Positions 8,433 through 17,527 of a stretch of 30,736 nucleotides of DNA are shown in pieces. Numbering within the stretch: position 1 is the first letter of the stretch; every line of letters starts with the position of its first letter. A program made the position numbers and the translations under genes. Under the pieces are notes generated by a model. It was not told where the DNA came from and ran no database searches. It saw only the letters and a program-made list of their open reading frames with translations. The DNA is from RGIG1934 sp045122895. GTDB taxonomy: Bacteria; Bacillota; Clostridia; Lachnospirales; Lachnospiraceae. The stretch is taken from the NCBI GenBank assembly GCA_045122895.1, contig JBGVIE010000062.1, positions 1 through 30,736 on the forward strand. The letters are read 5' to 3'.

Positions 8433-8468
8433 GTTTGAAAATAAATTACTTTTAAGGAGGGTCAACAT

Positions 8469-11400
8469 ATGTTGATGTTAAAAAACATCAAGAAGGATTA
8501 CCTTGCTGGTGAGAATACTGTTCATGCCTTAAAGGGTATCGACTTAAAATTCAGAAACAGCGAATTCGTATCCATTCTTGGTCCTTCAGGTTGTGGTAAG
8601 ACTACAATGCTTAATATCATCGGTGGTCTTGATCAATACACAGAAGGAGACTTAATTATTAATGGTAAATCAACTAAAGACTTCAAAAACAGAGACTGGG
8701 ACGCTTACCGTAACCATTCTATCGGTTTTGTTTTCCAAAGTTATAACCTTATTCCACATCAGACTGTTCTTCAGAACGTTGAAATCGCTCTTACACTTTC
8801 CGGTGTATCAAAAGTTGAACGACGTGCTTTAGCAAAAAAAGCCCTTGAAGATGTTGGTCTTGGAAATCAATTACATAAAAGGCCTAGCGAGATGTCAGGT
8901 GGACAAATGCAGCGAGTGGCTATTGCAAGAGCTTTGGTTAACAACCCTGATATCATTCTCGCAGATGAACCTACCGGTGCCCTTGATACAGAGACCAGTA
9001 TACAGGTAATGGATATCCTTAAAGAAATATCTAAAGACAGACTTATCATTATGGTAACACATAATCCTGAGCTTGCCGAGAAATATTCCTCAAGGATAAT
9101 TAAGATGCTTGATGGAGAAATAAAAGCTGACAGTAATCCTCTTACTGATAAGGAAGTAACAAAACAGGCTATGGAAGATTCAAAAAATCAGCAACGAAAA
9201 GCCGGCAAAAAGGTTAGAAAGCCTTCTATGTCTTTTAGTACAGCATTTATGCTTTCGCTCAAGAATCTTTTCACAAAGAAGGGACGTACAACGCTTACGG
9301 CATTTGCAGGTAGTATTGGTATTATAGGTATTGCACTTATCCTGGCAATTTCCCAGGGCTTATCAGGATATATAGATGATATTCAGGAAAATGCTTTATC
9401 TGCTTATCCTTTGTCTATTGAATCTGAAAGTGTAGATTTGTCTTCTCTTATGGAAACCTTTATGACTATGGGACATGAGAAATCAGAACACAAAAACGAT
9501 GCCGTTTACAAGCGTTCCGCTGTATACGATATCATTAATGCTATGAGTAATTTAGATGTTCAGGAAAACGACCTTAAATCATTTAAGAAGTTTATCGACG
9601 AAAACAGAGCTGACAAGACTTCAAAATTCGCAGATGCTGTCAGTGGTATTCAGTACTCATACAACTTAGATTTACAGATATTAACTAAGAATGTTGACGG
9701 CAACATAATTAAATCAGACACATTAGAAATGATGACAGAAATCTTATCTGAATTCTATGGTGCTGATATGTCTGCTATGATGGGAACAAACCAGACCAGT
9801 ACAAATCCTCTTATGAGTATGGGCAGTTCACATATGGCAGGACATTCTACAATGTGGCAGGAATTATTACCGGGCGAAAATGGTGACCCAGTCAATAAAT
9901 TATTAAAAGAACAATACGACCTTGTATATGGTTCATGGCCTAACGATTATAATGAAATAGTTCTTGTTCTTGATAAGAACAACGAAATCGACGACGTTAC
10001 ATTATATGCCCTTGGTCTTGAATCAAGAGAAACAATTGATGCAATTATGCAGGCATCATTTAATGGAACTCCACTTGAAAGTGATAACAAGAAATGGTCA
10101 TATGAAGAAATATGCAATATGGAATTTAGAACAGTCTTAAATTCAAACTGTTATTCATACGATGAAGCTTCCGGTCTTTATACTGATCTTAGAGACAGTG
10201 ACACAGGTATGCAGTATCTTTATGACGGCGGTATTCCACTCAAGGTAACCGGTATCATTAAACCAAACGAGGATGCTGAAGCTACTATGTTAACCGGTTC
10301 TATTTGTTACACAAATGCTCTTACAGAATATGTCATTAACGAAGCTAAGAACGCAGATGTAATCAAAGCCCAGTTAGACAACCCTACAATAGACGTAACA
10401 AATGGTCTTCCATTTAACGAAAACACTGGTATTCTTTCTGATGAAGATAAGATGACAGCCTTTAAAGAATATGTTGGTAAGTTAAAAGATACAGATAAAG
10501 CATCTGTATACGTTAAGATGATGCAGATTCCTTCAGACAGTTATTTATCACAATCCGTATCACAAACAGTATCCGGTGTATCAACTGTGCAGATGAAAGA
10601 AATTCTTTCACAATCGCTTACAGCACAGATGAATATGAGTGCTAAAGATGTAAGCGATTATCTACAGAAAATGAGCGAAGAAGACTTACGTGCTCTTTAC
10701 TCAAAAATTGTATCAGAACAGATAAAAGCACAGTATGCAGCAAGTACAGCACAGAGACTCGCAGCTATGACTCAGGAACAGCTTATATCTGCATTAAATG
10801 ATTATCTTGGCAAAGTTAACGCAAGTGAATGTGCTTCATATTATGACAATTTAATGGAATTTTCCGAAAACAATCATGAAGACCTTCTTTGCAAGATGGG
10901 ATATATTGATTTAGACAATCCATCAACAATTAATCTTTATGCATCTTCATTCAATGCAAAAGATACTATTGAAGATACAATTGCTGATTACAACAAAGAT
11001 GTTGATGAAACTAAACAGATTAAGTACACAGACTACATTGGAATTATGATGTCATCAGTAAGCTCAATCATCGACGCAATCACATATATTTTGATTGCTT
11101 TTGTATCGATTTCACTTATCGTATCATCAATTATGATTGGTGTAATTACACTTATATCTGTTCAGGAAAGAACAAAGGAAATTGGTATATTACGTGCTAT
11201 TGGTGCTTCAAAGAAAGATGTATCAAGTATGTTTAACGCAGAAACTATTATCATAGGATTTGCATCCGGTTTACTCGGTGTAGTGGTGACATATCTTTTA
11301 TGTATCCCTATCAATGCTGTAATCCATGATGTAACAGGAATCAATTCATTAAATGCATTCCTTTCAATACCTGCAGCAATAATTCTTATTTTGATTAGCG

Positions 11401-11483
11401 TATTCTTAACACTTATATCAGGACTTATTCCTTCAAGAAGCGCAGCAAAGAAAGATCCGGTAGTTGCACTTAGAACTGAATAA
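8469..11483 (+). CDS. Fused ABC transporter: MacB-type ATPase plus FtsX-type permease
   Basis: Single polypeptide of 1004 residues joining an ATPase to a large permease. ATPase, residues 1-225: Walker A GPSGCGKTT (38-46), Q-loop FVFQS (88-91), signature MSGGQ (142-146), Walker B IILADE (162-167) and H-loop His198, all intact. A basic linker leads to TM1 at about 275-298, then an extracellular domain of about 550 residues, then three hydrophobic segments in the last 150 residues with the FtsX-type motif ERTKEIGILRAIGASKKDV and the end SRSAAKKDPVVALRTE. This topology matches MacB/LolCDE-like mechanotransmission exporters rather than importers. The substrate is unknown: no bacteriocin, immunity gene, histidine kinase or response regulator lies beside it. 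Transcribed alone, between its own promoter and a strong terminator. Confidence 0.93.
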   Translation: MLMLKNIKKDYLAGENTVHALKGIDLKFRNSEFVSILGPSGCGKTTMLNIIGGLDQYTEGDLIINGKSTKDFKNRDWDAYRNHSIGFVFQSYNLIPHQTVLQNVEIALTLSGVSKVERRALAKKALEDVGLGNQLHKRPSEMSGGQMQRVAIARALVNNPDIILADEPTGALDTETSIQVMDILKEISKDRLIIMVTHNPELAEKYSSRIIKMLDGEIKADSNPLTDKEVTKQAMEDSKNQQRKAGKKVRKPSMSFSTAFMLSLKNLFTKKGRTTLTAFAGSIGIIGIALILAISQGLSGYIDDIQENALSAYPLSIESESVDLSSLMETFMTMGHEKSEHKNDAVYKRSAVYDIINAMSNLDVQENDLKSFKKFIDENRADKTSKFADAVSGIQYSYNLDLQILTKNVDGNIIKSDTLEMMTEILSEFYGADMSAMMGTNQTSTNPLMSMGSSHMAGHSTMWQELLPGENGDPVNKLLKEQYDLVYGSWPNDYNEIVLVLDKNNEIDDVTLYALGLESRETIDAIMQASFNGTPLESDNKKWSYEEICNMEFRTVLNSNCYSYDEASGLYTDLRDSDTGMQYLYDGGIPLKVTGIIKPNEDAEATMLTGSICYTNALTEYVINEAKNADVIKAQLDNPTIDVTNGLPFNENTGILSDEDKMTAFKEYVGKLKDTDKASVYVKMMQIPSDSYLSQSVSQTVSGVSTVQMKEILSQSLTAQMNMSAKDVSDYLQKMSEEDLRALYSKIVSEQIKAQYAASTAQRLAAMTQEQLISALNDYLGKVNASECASYYDNLMEFSENNHEDLLCKMGYIDLDNPSTINLYASSFNAKDTIEDTIADYNKDVDETKQIKYTDYIGIMMSSVSSIIDAITYILIAFVSISLIVSSIMIGVITLISVQERTKEIGILRAIGASKKDVSSMFNAETIIIGFASGLLGVVVTYLLCIPINAVIHDVTGINSLNAFLSIPAAIILILISVFLTLISGLIPSRSAAKKDPVVALRTE

Positions 11484-11490
11484 ACAACAC

Positions 11491-11529
11491 AAAAAAGAGG
11501 TTTTGGACAGTTCCAAAACCTCTTATATT
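11491..11529. terminator. Bidirectional terminator between the ABC transporter gene and trkH
   Basis: AAGAGGTTTTGGA (11495-11507) and TCCAAAACCTCTT (11512-11524) form a perfect 13-bp stem with a 4-base loop. Six As precede it (a T-tract for the minus strand) and ATATTTTTA follows, so it serves both convergent genes. Confidence 0.92.
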
Positions 11530-11530
11530 T

Positions 11531-12997
11531 TTACTTTTTTCTTTGACTATGTCCATTTAGCATATCCTTCCAGGCTGCCGGATGGAACAATATAAGTAAC
11601 GGGAATAACTCAAGTCTTCCTGCTAACATATCAAACATAAGTACATATTTAGTAAAATCTTTAAATATCGAAAAATTCTGTGTAGGTCCGACTAAATCAA
11701 GACCAGGTCCTATATTATTAATCGTAGCAGCAACAGCGGTAAACGAGGTTACAAGTCCTTTTCCCTCTGTCGATACTATAAATAACGATACAACAAAAAC
11801 AGAAATAAATGTTATGAAGTAGACATTTACTGCTCTTACCACGTCATGTTCAATTGGTTTTCCATCCATTTTTATCTTTCTAATACTCTTTGGATGGATA
11901 TACGAATCAAGCTCTTTGATGAGTGTCTTAAAAAGTATCACAAATCTTGACACCTTAATTCCACCACCGGTACTTCCTGCACACGCACCTACAAACATTA
12001 AAAGCACCAACACAAGTCTTGCAGTTTCATTCCATTTATCAAAATCCACTGATGAAAAACCTGTTGTAGTTATAATAGTTGCAACCTGAAATGAAGCATC
12101 CCTTAGTGCAGAAGCAATGTCCTTAACACTGTCGCATATGTTTAACATAATGATTCCTATAGAAGAAAAAATAATCAGGAAATAATATTTTACCTCTTCC
12201 ATTTTAATGCTCTTCTTCCACTGTTTTAATATTATGAAATAATATGCATTGAAATTTACACCAAACAAAATCATGAATATTGTTACCACCCACTGAAGAT
12301 ATGGTGAATAACTCATAAAGCTGTCATTTTTGATACCAAAGCCACCTGTACCGGCAGTACCAAAAGCTGTAGCCACAGAATCAAATATCGGCATTTTTCC
12401 AACTACCAAAAATAAAAATTCTAAAATTGTAAGTCCAAAATAAATCACATACAAAAGTCGCGCTGTATATTTCATCTTTGGAACAAGCTTCCCAACTGAC
12501 GGACCGGGACTCTCTGCCCTCATAAGATTTATGTTAGAGCCACCACTAAGTGGAATAATAGCCATAAGGAATACTAATACTCCCATACCACCAATCCAGT
12601 GAGTAAAGCTTCTCCACATAAGATTACAGTGTGAGAGTGCCTCTACATCGTTAAGTATACTTGCACCTGTTGTTGTAAAACCTGATATTGTCTCAAACAA
12701 AGCATCTGTAAATGATGGAATATCACCACTAATAACAAATGGCATACACCCCACAACACTCATAATAATCCAACTGAATGCCGTAGCTATACAGCCCTCT
12801 TTCAGATAGAACGTCGTGTTGTCGATTTTTTTCCTGGTAGCAATACATCCTGTCGTAAAGCTTACAGCCATAACTATCAAATACGCAAAACCGTCTTTTT
12901 CCCTGTATATAACTGCTACCAGACATGGAAGAATCATAAGTATTGCTTCCATTTTTAGTACCAGACCTAATACATACCTAATTATTGAATTGTTCAT
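11531..12997 (-). CDS. trkH: Trk-type potassium uptake channel subunit TrkH
   Basis: Membrane subunit that conducts K+ and is gated by TrkA. 488 residues with many hydrophobic helices and four pore-loop selectivity-filter regions typical of the SKT family: TTTGASI (first), AGTGGFG (second), TTTGFSS (third) and INNIGPG (fourth), each with the conserved filter glycine. The segment SGGGIKV (STGGGIKVSRFVIL) corresponds to the intramembrane gating loop. It follows trkA by 28 bases on the same strand, AAAGG lying about 10 bases before the ATG at 12997, and ends right at the shared terminator. KtrB is the alternative name, but the two-RCK regulator next to it fits TrkA/TrkH better. Confidence 0.93.
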   Translation of the reverse strand: MNNSIIRYVLGLVLKMEAILMILPCLVAVIYREKDGFAYLIVMAVSFTTGCIATRKKIDNTTFYLKEGCIATAFSWIIMSVVGCMPFVISGDIPSFTDALFETISGFTTTGASILNDVEALSHCNLMWRSFTHWIGGMGVLVFLMAIIPLSGGSNINLMRAESPGPSVGKLVPKMKYTARLLYVIYFGLTILEFLFLVVGKMPIFDSVATAFGTAGTGGFGIKNDSFMSYSPYLQWVVTIFMILFGVNFNAYYFIILKQWKKSIKMEEVKYYFLIIFSSIGIIMLNICDSVKDIASALRDASFQVATIITTTGFSSVDFDKWNETARLVLVLLMFVGACAGSTGGGIKVSRFVILFKTLIKELDSYIHPKSIRKIKMDGKPIEHDVVRAVNVYFITFISVFVVSLFIVSTEGKGLVTSFTAVAATINNIGPGLDLVGPTQNFSIFKDFTKYVLMFDMLAGRLELFPLLILFHPAAWKDMLNGHSQRKK

Positions 12998-13025
12998 AAT
13001 CTTTATAACCTTTCAAACGTTATCA

Positions 13026-14414
13026 CTACTCAAAAATATCCTGAATATTAGCAAATCCTGTATGTGTTGTCACTATCATAACTGTATCTCCCGGTTTTAT
13101 CTGATCTTTACCCGTCGGAAAAATAATAGAACCATTTCTATTAATAAATGAGATAATAATATTATCTTTTATCTTAAGTTCACTAATCGGAACTCCACAT
13201 ACATTGTCACTTTCGTCTATCCTAAATTCAATAGCTTCTACTCTTGAATTAAACATATGATAAAGAGTCTCAATATCGCTATGCTTAGAATTTTTCTTAG
13301 CTCGTACATAAGCAATAATTGCCTCACAGGTTATATATTTTGGATAAATAACACTGTCCAGCTCTAAATTGTCTATTACGTTCATGAATGTATTTCTGTT
13401 AATCTTTGTTATAACCTTCGCCTCTGAGACATTCTTTGCGTGAAGTGTCAGCAAAATATTCTCTTCATCTATCCCTGTCAGAGGAACAAAAGACTCACAA
13501 TATGTAATACCTTCCTCCTTAAGCAGCTCCTCATCCGTCCCATCGCCATTGATAATTATGGCCTTTGGAAGTAAAATGCTAAGTTCCTCACATCTTGCCT
13601 TATCGTGATCAATAATCTTGACACTTATACCCATACTTATAAGCTGCTTTGCAAGATAATATGCTGTCTTACCACCACCTATAATAATAGTGTCTTTAAC
13701 CTGATTAGTCTTAAATCCAATATGCTTTAAAAATTTCCTGGTCTCTTTACGTGTGGCAACAAATGAAATCTTATCACCTTTTTCAATTGTAAAATTGCCG
13801 GAAGGGATATGTATCTCTCCTTCTCTCTCAATGGCACAGATAATAAATTTGGCCTCGATATTCTTACTTAATTCGGCAATGCTCTTTCCTGCTAAATAGT
13901 TATCTTCAGGAACAGATAACTTGACAAGCTCTGCCTGTCCATGTGCGAAAGAACTGACTTCGAGAGCTGTTGGCAAAAACAGAATTCTTGCAATTTCCTT
14001 TGCTGCTTCATAGTCCGGATTAATAATTAATGCAAGTCCCAATTTCTCTCGCAGGTATCCAACCTCTTCATTGTAATCCGGCGAATTAACTCGCGCTATG
14101 GCTGCGCAATTACCAACCTGAGTAGCAACTGTACAACATAAGAGATTTAACTCATCTGACTCTGTTACTGCAATAATTAAATCAGCACTCTCAATTCCTG
14201 CTTCTTTCTGAATGCTGTGACTGGCTCCATTGCCAACAACTCCCATAATGTCGTACAAATTGGTGAATGTCTGAACCTTCTGCGGATTCTTATCAATAAT
14301 CGTAATCTCATGACCTTCCTTACAAAGCTGTTCCAAAAGAGCAGCTCCAACCTTTCCACAACCCACAATTATTATATTCAGCCCCTCACTCTTACTTCCA
14401 TGCGATATGCCCAT
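13026..14414 (-). CDS. trkA: Trk potassium transport regulator TrkA (two RCK domains)
   Basis: Cytosolic NAD(H)/nucleotide-binding regulator that gates TrkH. 462 residues made of two tandem halves, each a Rossmann TrkA_N domain plus a TrkA_C domain: first GxGxxG at 18-23 (VGCGKVGAALLEQL) with an acidic end DKN, second at about 235-240 (IIGGGKTAYYLAKQL) with IIDHDKARCE. The frame runs back to 14528, but the start at 14414 is preferred: AGGAGG lies 8 bases upstream and the longer form would contain the promoter. First gene of the trkA-trkH operon. Confidence 0.94.
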   Translation of the reverse strand: MGISHGSKSEGLNIIIVGCGKVGAALLEQLCKEGHEITIIDKNPQKVQTFTNLYDIMGVVGNGASHSIQKEAGIESADLIIAVTESDELNLLCCTVATQVGNCAAIARVNSPDYNEEVGYLREKLGLALIINPDYEAAKEIARILFLPTALEVSSFAHGQAELVKLSVPEDNYLAGKSIAELSKNIEAKFIICAIEREGEIHIPSGNFTIEKGDKISFVATRKETRKFLKHIGFKTNQVKDTIIIGGGKTAYYLAKQLISMGISVKIIDHDKARCEELSILLPKAIIINGDGTDEELLKEEGITYCESFVPLTGIDEENILLTLHAKNVSEAKVITKINRNTFMNVIDNLELDSVIYPKYITCEAIIAYVRAKKNSKHSDIETLYHMFNSRVEAIEFRIDESDNVCGVPISELKIKDNIIISFINRNGSIIFPTGKDQIKPGDTVMIVTTHTGFANIQDIFE

Positions 14415-14459
14415 AATTGTTCCTCCTGTATCTGCATCCATAAGCGTGCATATAGCCTT

Positions 14460-14488
14460 AATATAACACTTATATAGATAAAAGTCAA
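14460..14488 (-). promoter_or_regulatory. Sigma-A promoter of trkA-trkH
   Basis: On the minus strand TTGACT (14488-14483), 17-base spacer, TATATT (14465-14460), with an extended -10 TG. Gives a leader of about 40 bases to trkA. Confidence 0.75.
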
Positions 14489-14543
14489 CAACTGCGAAAA
14501 CTGATGAATTTTCTACTTTCATTTGCATTACATAAGTGTTATA
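14462..14543. repeat. 12-bp perfect inverted repeat spanning the divergent trkA/NSS promoters
   Basis: TATAACACTTAT (14462-14473) and ATAAGTGTTATA (14532-14543) are exact reverse complements, 58 bases apart. Each copy contains most of the -10 element of one of the two divergent promoters. Confidence 0.7.
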
Positions 14544-14545
14544 AT
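14537..14545 (+). promoter_or_regulatory. Extended -10 promoter of the NSS transporter gene
   Basis: TG-T-TATAAT at 14537-14545 is a perfect extended -10 element; no good -35 hexamer is visible 16-18 bases upstream. The leader downstream contains a small hairpin, TGCGG (14555-14559) with CCGCA (14567-14571). Confidence 0.6.
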
Positions 14546-14599
14546 TGGCTTAATTGCGGTGTTTTTCCGCAGATTAATATTTTAGAACGGGAGATTTAT

Positions 14600-15997
14600 A
14601 TGAGCAAAAAGAAGCACGGTGATAGAAATTCCTTTTCAGGTTCTATCGGATTTATTCTTGCAGCAGCAGGAAGTGCTGTAGGTCTTGGAAACCTCTGGCG
14701 TTTTCCATATCTTGCAGCAAAGGATGGCGGTGGATTATTCCTATTCGTATACTTAATACTTGCATTAACTTTCGGTTTTACATTGTTAACAGCAGAGGTT
14801 GCAATCGGCCGCAAGACAAAGCAAAGTCCACTTACAGCCTACACTAAGGTCCACAAAAAATTCAAATTTCTCGGTGTGTTAGCCTGCCTTATACCGGTAC
14901 TTATTCTTCCATACTACTGTACAATTGGTGGATGGGTTCTTAAGTATTTTGTGGCATATATTATTGATACACCTGCAGAAATTGCTTCAGACGGATATTT
15001 TGGCGGTTACCTGGGAGACGAAATCACTCCTATTATTATGACAGCTATTTTCTTAGGATTAGTTGCCTTTATTGTAATTATGGGTGTCGAAAAAGGTATT
15101 GAGTCTTTTTCAAAAATAATTATGCCGACACTAATTCTTTTGGTTGTAGGTATTTCCATTTTTTCACTTACAATTAAACACACAGACGGTGATGTGACAA
15201 GAACAGGGCTCGAAGGATTAAAGATATATTTAATACCTGATTTTTCCGATGTTACTTTTACCTCATTTTTAGGAGTATTAATCGATGCAGTTGGTCAGTT
15301 GTTCTTTAGTTTATCAGTGGCAATGGGTATAATGGTTACTTATGGTTCATATGTAAAAGATGATGCCGACCTCAACAAATCAATCAACCATATTGAGATT
15401 TTTGATACAGCAGTAGCCTTTCTCGCAGGTGTAATGATTATTCCTGCTGTCTATACCTTCAGTGGTAAGGAGGGGCTTTCAGCTCATGGAGCATCACTTA
15501 TGTTCAACTCACTTCCAAACATATTCAACCGTATGGGAGGCGCAGGAAAAGTAATAGGTATATTATTCTTTGCAATGGTTTTATTCGCAGCATTAACTAG
15601 TGCTGTATCAGTGCTTGAAGCTATTGTTTCAAGTTTTATGGACCAGTTCCACTTGAGCCGCAAAAAAGCTACCATTATAGAAACTATTATCGCATTACTT
15701 GGCGGTGTTGCTGTTTGTCTTGGCTACAACAAGTGGTTCTTCGATATCAAATTGCCAAATGGTGCCCATGCACAGATACTTGATATTTTAGACTACATCA
15801 GTAACTACTGCTTAATGCCAATCGTAGCAATTGGAACATGTATCCTTATCGGTTGGATTGTAAAGCCTAAATACGTAATCGAAGAAGTAGAAAAATCCGG
15901 AACAAAATTCGGAAGAAAGAATTTATTTATTATAATGATTAAGTTTATTGCACCTGTTTTGTTATTTGCAGTTTTACTTAAATCAACAATTTTATAA
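14600..15997 (+). CDS. Sodium-dependent transporter, neurotransmitter:sodium symporter family
   Basis: LeuT-fold Na+-coupled importer, usually for amino acids or related amines; substrate not predictable here. The TM1 signature GSAVGLGNLWRFPYLAAKDGG begins near residue 20, containing the Na+ and substrate-binding unwound region, and is followed by about ten further hydrophobic segments; TM6 region FFSLSVAMGIMVTYGSY and TM8 region FFAMVLFAALTSAVSVLE (Na+-site Ser/Thr) are recognisable. 465 residues is the usual bacterial length. Start at 14600 (MSKKKHGDRNSFSG) has GGGAG 6 bases upstream; the frame also reads back to 14504, through the promoter, with no ribosome site. Divergent from trkA. Confidence 0.93.
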   Translation: MSKKKHGDRNSFSGSIGFILAAAGSAVGLGNLWRFPYLAAKDGGGLFLFVYLILALTFGFTLLTAEVAIGRKTKQSPLTAYTKVHKKFKFLGVLACLIPVLILPYYCTIGGWVLKYFVAYIIDTPAEIASDGYFGGYLGDEITPIIMTAIFLGLVAFIVIMGVEKGIESFSKIIMPTLILLVVGISIFSLTIKHTDGDVTRTGLEGLKIYLIPDFSDVTFTSFLGVLIDAVGQLFFSLSVAMGIMVTYGSYVKDDADLNKSINHIEIFDTAVAFLAGVMIIPAVYTFSGKEGLSAHGASLMFNSLPNIFNRMGGAGKVIGILFFAMVLFAALTSAVSVLEAIVSSFMDQFHLSRKKATIIETIIALLGGVAVCLGYNKWFFDIKLPNGAHAQILDILDYISNYCLMPIVAIGTCILIGWIVKPKYVIEEVEKSGTKFGRKNLFIIMIKFIAPVLLFAVLLKSTIL

Positions 15998-16003
15998 ACT
16001 CAC

Positions 16004-16049
16004 AAAAAAAGATATCAGACAGGATTTTTCCTGACTGATATCTTTTTTT
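16004..16049. terminator. Bidirectional terminator between the NSS transporter and NlpC/P60 genes
   Basis: AGATATCAG (16010-16018) pairs with CTGATATCT (16035-16043); an A-A mismatch is followed by an inner CAGGA/TCCTG stem. A7 on one side and T7 on the other allow use in both directions. The minus-strand gene's stop codon overlaps the edge. Confidence 0.88.
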
Positions 16050-17514
16050 ACTTAATTATCTCTTCTGAAATCTTACTGTATATAGTTTTTCCATTAACTA
16101 CTTTGTATGCTTTTACCTTGTATTTATAAGTTTTATTCTTATCCAAACCTTTATCTGTGAAACTTGCCTTTTTAGCACCCTTTATTGTCTTTATAAGCCT
16201 GTATTTACCTTTACCTGTTTTTCTATAAATCTTATATCCGTCTACACCACAAAAATGTGTAAAGTTAAACTTGATAAGTGTATTTCTGACTGACAAAATA
16301 TTCACATATGGCTTAATTTTTTTAATGGCAGTATTGTTCTTCTCGCAAGGTCTTGCAACTAATGCATTTGCACCGCTGTATATTCCGGATTCAGATTCAA
16401 CTGTTATTATTGTGTTGTTACCTTCATAAATATCTACATGATATATTCCATAATATCTGCCGTTGTCCTGACCGCCCCAGAATACCAAATCCCCCGGAAG
16501 CATATCTTCAACATTGACATTTCCCATCATAATCATATAGCCATTATCAATACACCACTTAGCTATATCTGCTGCTGTTGGGGCCCAATTCGTCAGATTA
16601 CCAACATTCATACCTGCACTATCATACGAACGCCAGGCGTAGGAGCTGCAATCGTACTTGCCCTCTTCCATTCTCTGTGCCTGTGAATATGTATCCCCCA
16701 GATGAACATATGCATAACGTAAGGCTTGTGCAGCCTCCTTATATGTGGCAGCCACCTTATATGTTATGCTCACATTTCCGTAGGTAGCAGTGATATTTGC
16801 ATATCCCATGGAAACCGCTTTAATCTTTCCATTTTTATCAACAGTTACCACGTCTTTATTATCGCTTGTCCACACAATCTTATCTGTTCTTCCAATTCCT
16901 ATGGTTTTTAAAATAATGCTTTCGCCTTTATACAGGCAAATCATACTTCTTGCAGGAATCCACTTCTTACTCTTTGCATCGCAAAGAGTTTTCGTACTTC
17001 TTCTAAAATAAATACTCTTTACATATATTTTTCGTTTGAATGTCTTATTTCCAACCTTAATAGTGACATTATAAGTTCCACTCTTCTTAGCCTCAATATA
17101 TAAGAGTCTCTCTCCATCCTCATTGACACTGTAGCTGTCAATCAGCCGAATCGCTCTGCTTGATGTCTTCACAACAATATTAGTATTCTCAGTCACACCC
17201 TTTATCGGAACGTAGTAACTGCTATTCACATAATATCCTGTATATATATCTTTATAACTGTCATACATATTAAAAATCAAATATGACTTTTTTATACTAG
17301 GATTAATAACCTCAGACTCCGATGTTGTCTCTGTTTCTGTCTCTGTTTCTGTCTCTGTTTCTGTTTCTGTCTCTGTCTCCGTCTCATTCTCCGTCTGTGA
17401 AGTATCACTGTATGGTTCTGTTGTGTTAGTGTCTGCAAACGTTTCGCATCCTGCTCCAAGTATTATACAAAACGCTAACAAAAAACAGGTTGTTATGTAT
17501 CTTATTCTTTTCAT
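16048..17514 (-). CDS. Secreted NlpC/P60-family protein with Glu-Thr repeat, Big2 and Fn3-like domains
   Basis: Exported, probable cell-wall or surface-glycan-associated cysteine amidase/peptidase. A signal peptide (1-23) ends in LGAGC; Cys23 could be lipidated, though a Gly at -3 makes the lipobox imperfect. Residues about 41-62 are an alternating Glu-Thr repeat, probably a spacer through the wall. A Big2-like domain lies near 192-252 (VWTSDNKDVVTVDKNGKIKA). The NlpC/P60 core follows: KYDCSSYAW with candidate nucleophile Cys287, GDLVFW near 339-344, and YHVDIY with His357. The end (about 395-488) resembles an Fn3 domain (VDGYKIYRKTGKGKY). Catalytic activity is inferred from motifs. GAGG precedes the ATG closely. 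Last gene of a five-gene string, 13 bases after its neighbour. Confidence 0.85.
   Translation of the reverse strand: MKRIRYITTCFLLAFCIILGAGCETFADTNTTEPYSDTSQTENETETETETETETETETETETTSESEVINPSIKKSYLIFNMYDSYKDIYTGYYVNSSYYVPIKGVTENTNIVVKTSSRAIRLIDSYSVNEDGERLLYIEAKKSGTYNVTIKVGNKTFKRKIYVKSIYFRRSTKTLCDAKSKKWIPARSMICLYKGESIILKTIGIGRTDKIVWTSDNKDVVTVDKNGKIKAVSMGYANITATYGNVSITYKVAATYKEAAQALRYAYVHLGDTYSQAQRMEEGKYDCSSYAWRSYDSAGMNVGNLTNWAPTAADIAKWCIDNGYMIMMGNVNVEDMLPGDLVFWGGQDNGRYYGIYHVDIYEGNNTIITVESESGIYSGANALVARPCEKNNTAIKKIKPYVNILSVRNTLIKFNFTHFCGVDGYKIYRKTGKGKYRLIKTIKGAKKASFTDKGLDKNKTYKYKVKAYKVVNGKTIYSKISEEIIK
17327..17390. repeat. Hexanucleotide tandem repeat coding for (Glu-Thr)n
   Basis: About ten 6-bp units of TCTCTG, TTTCTG and TCTCCG type lie in tandem, in part as a 12-bp higher-order unit. 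As the unit is a multiple of three, slippage would change spacer length without breaking the frame. Confidence 0.85.
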
Positions 17515-17527
17515 CTTAACCTCATTT

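Noticed and set aside
14415..14528. 38-residue N-terminal extension of TrkA
   Set aside because: It would include the -35 and -10 of the trkA promoter, and a strong AGGAGG site precedes the ATG at 14414.
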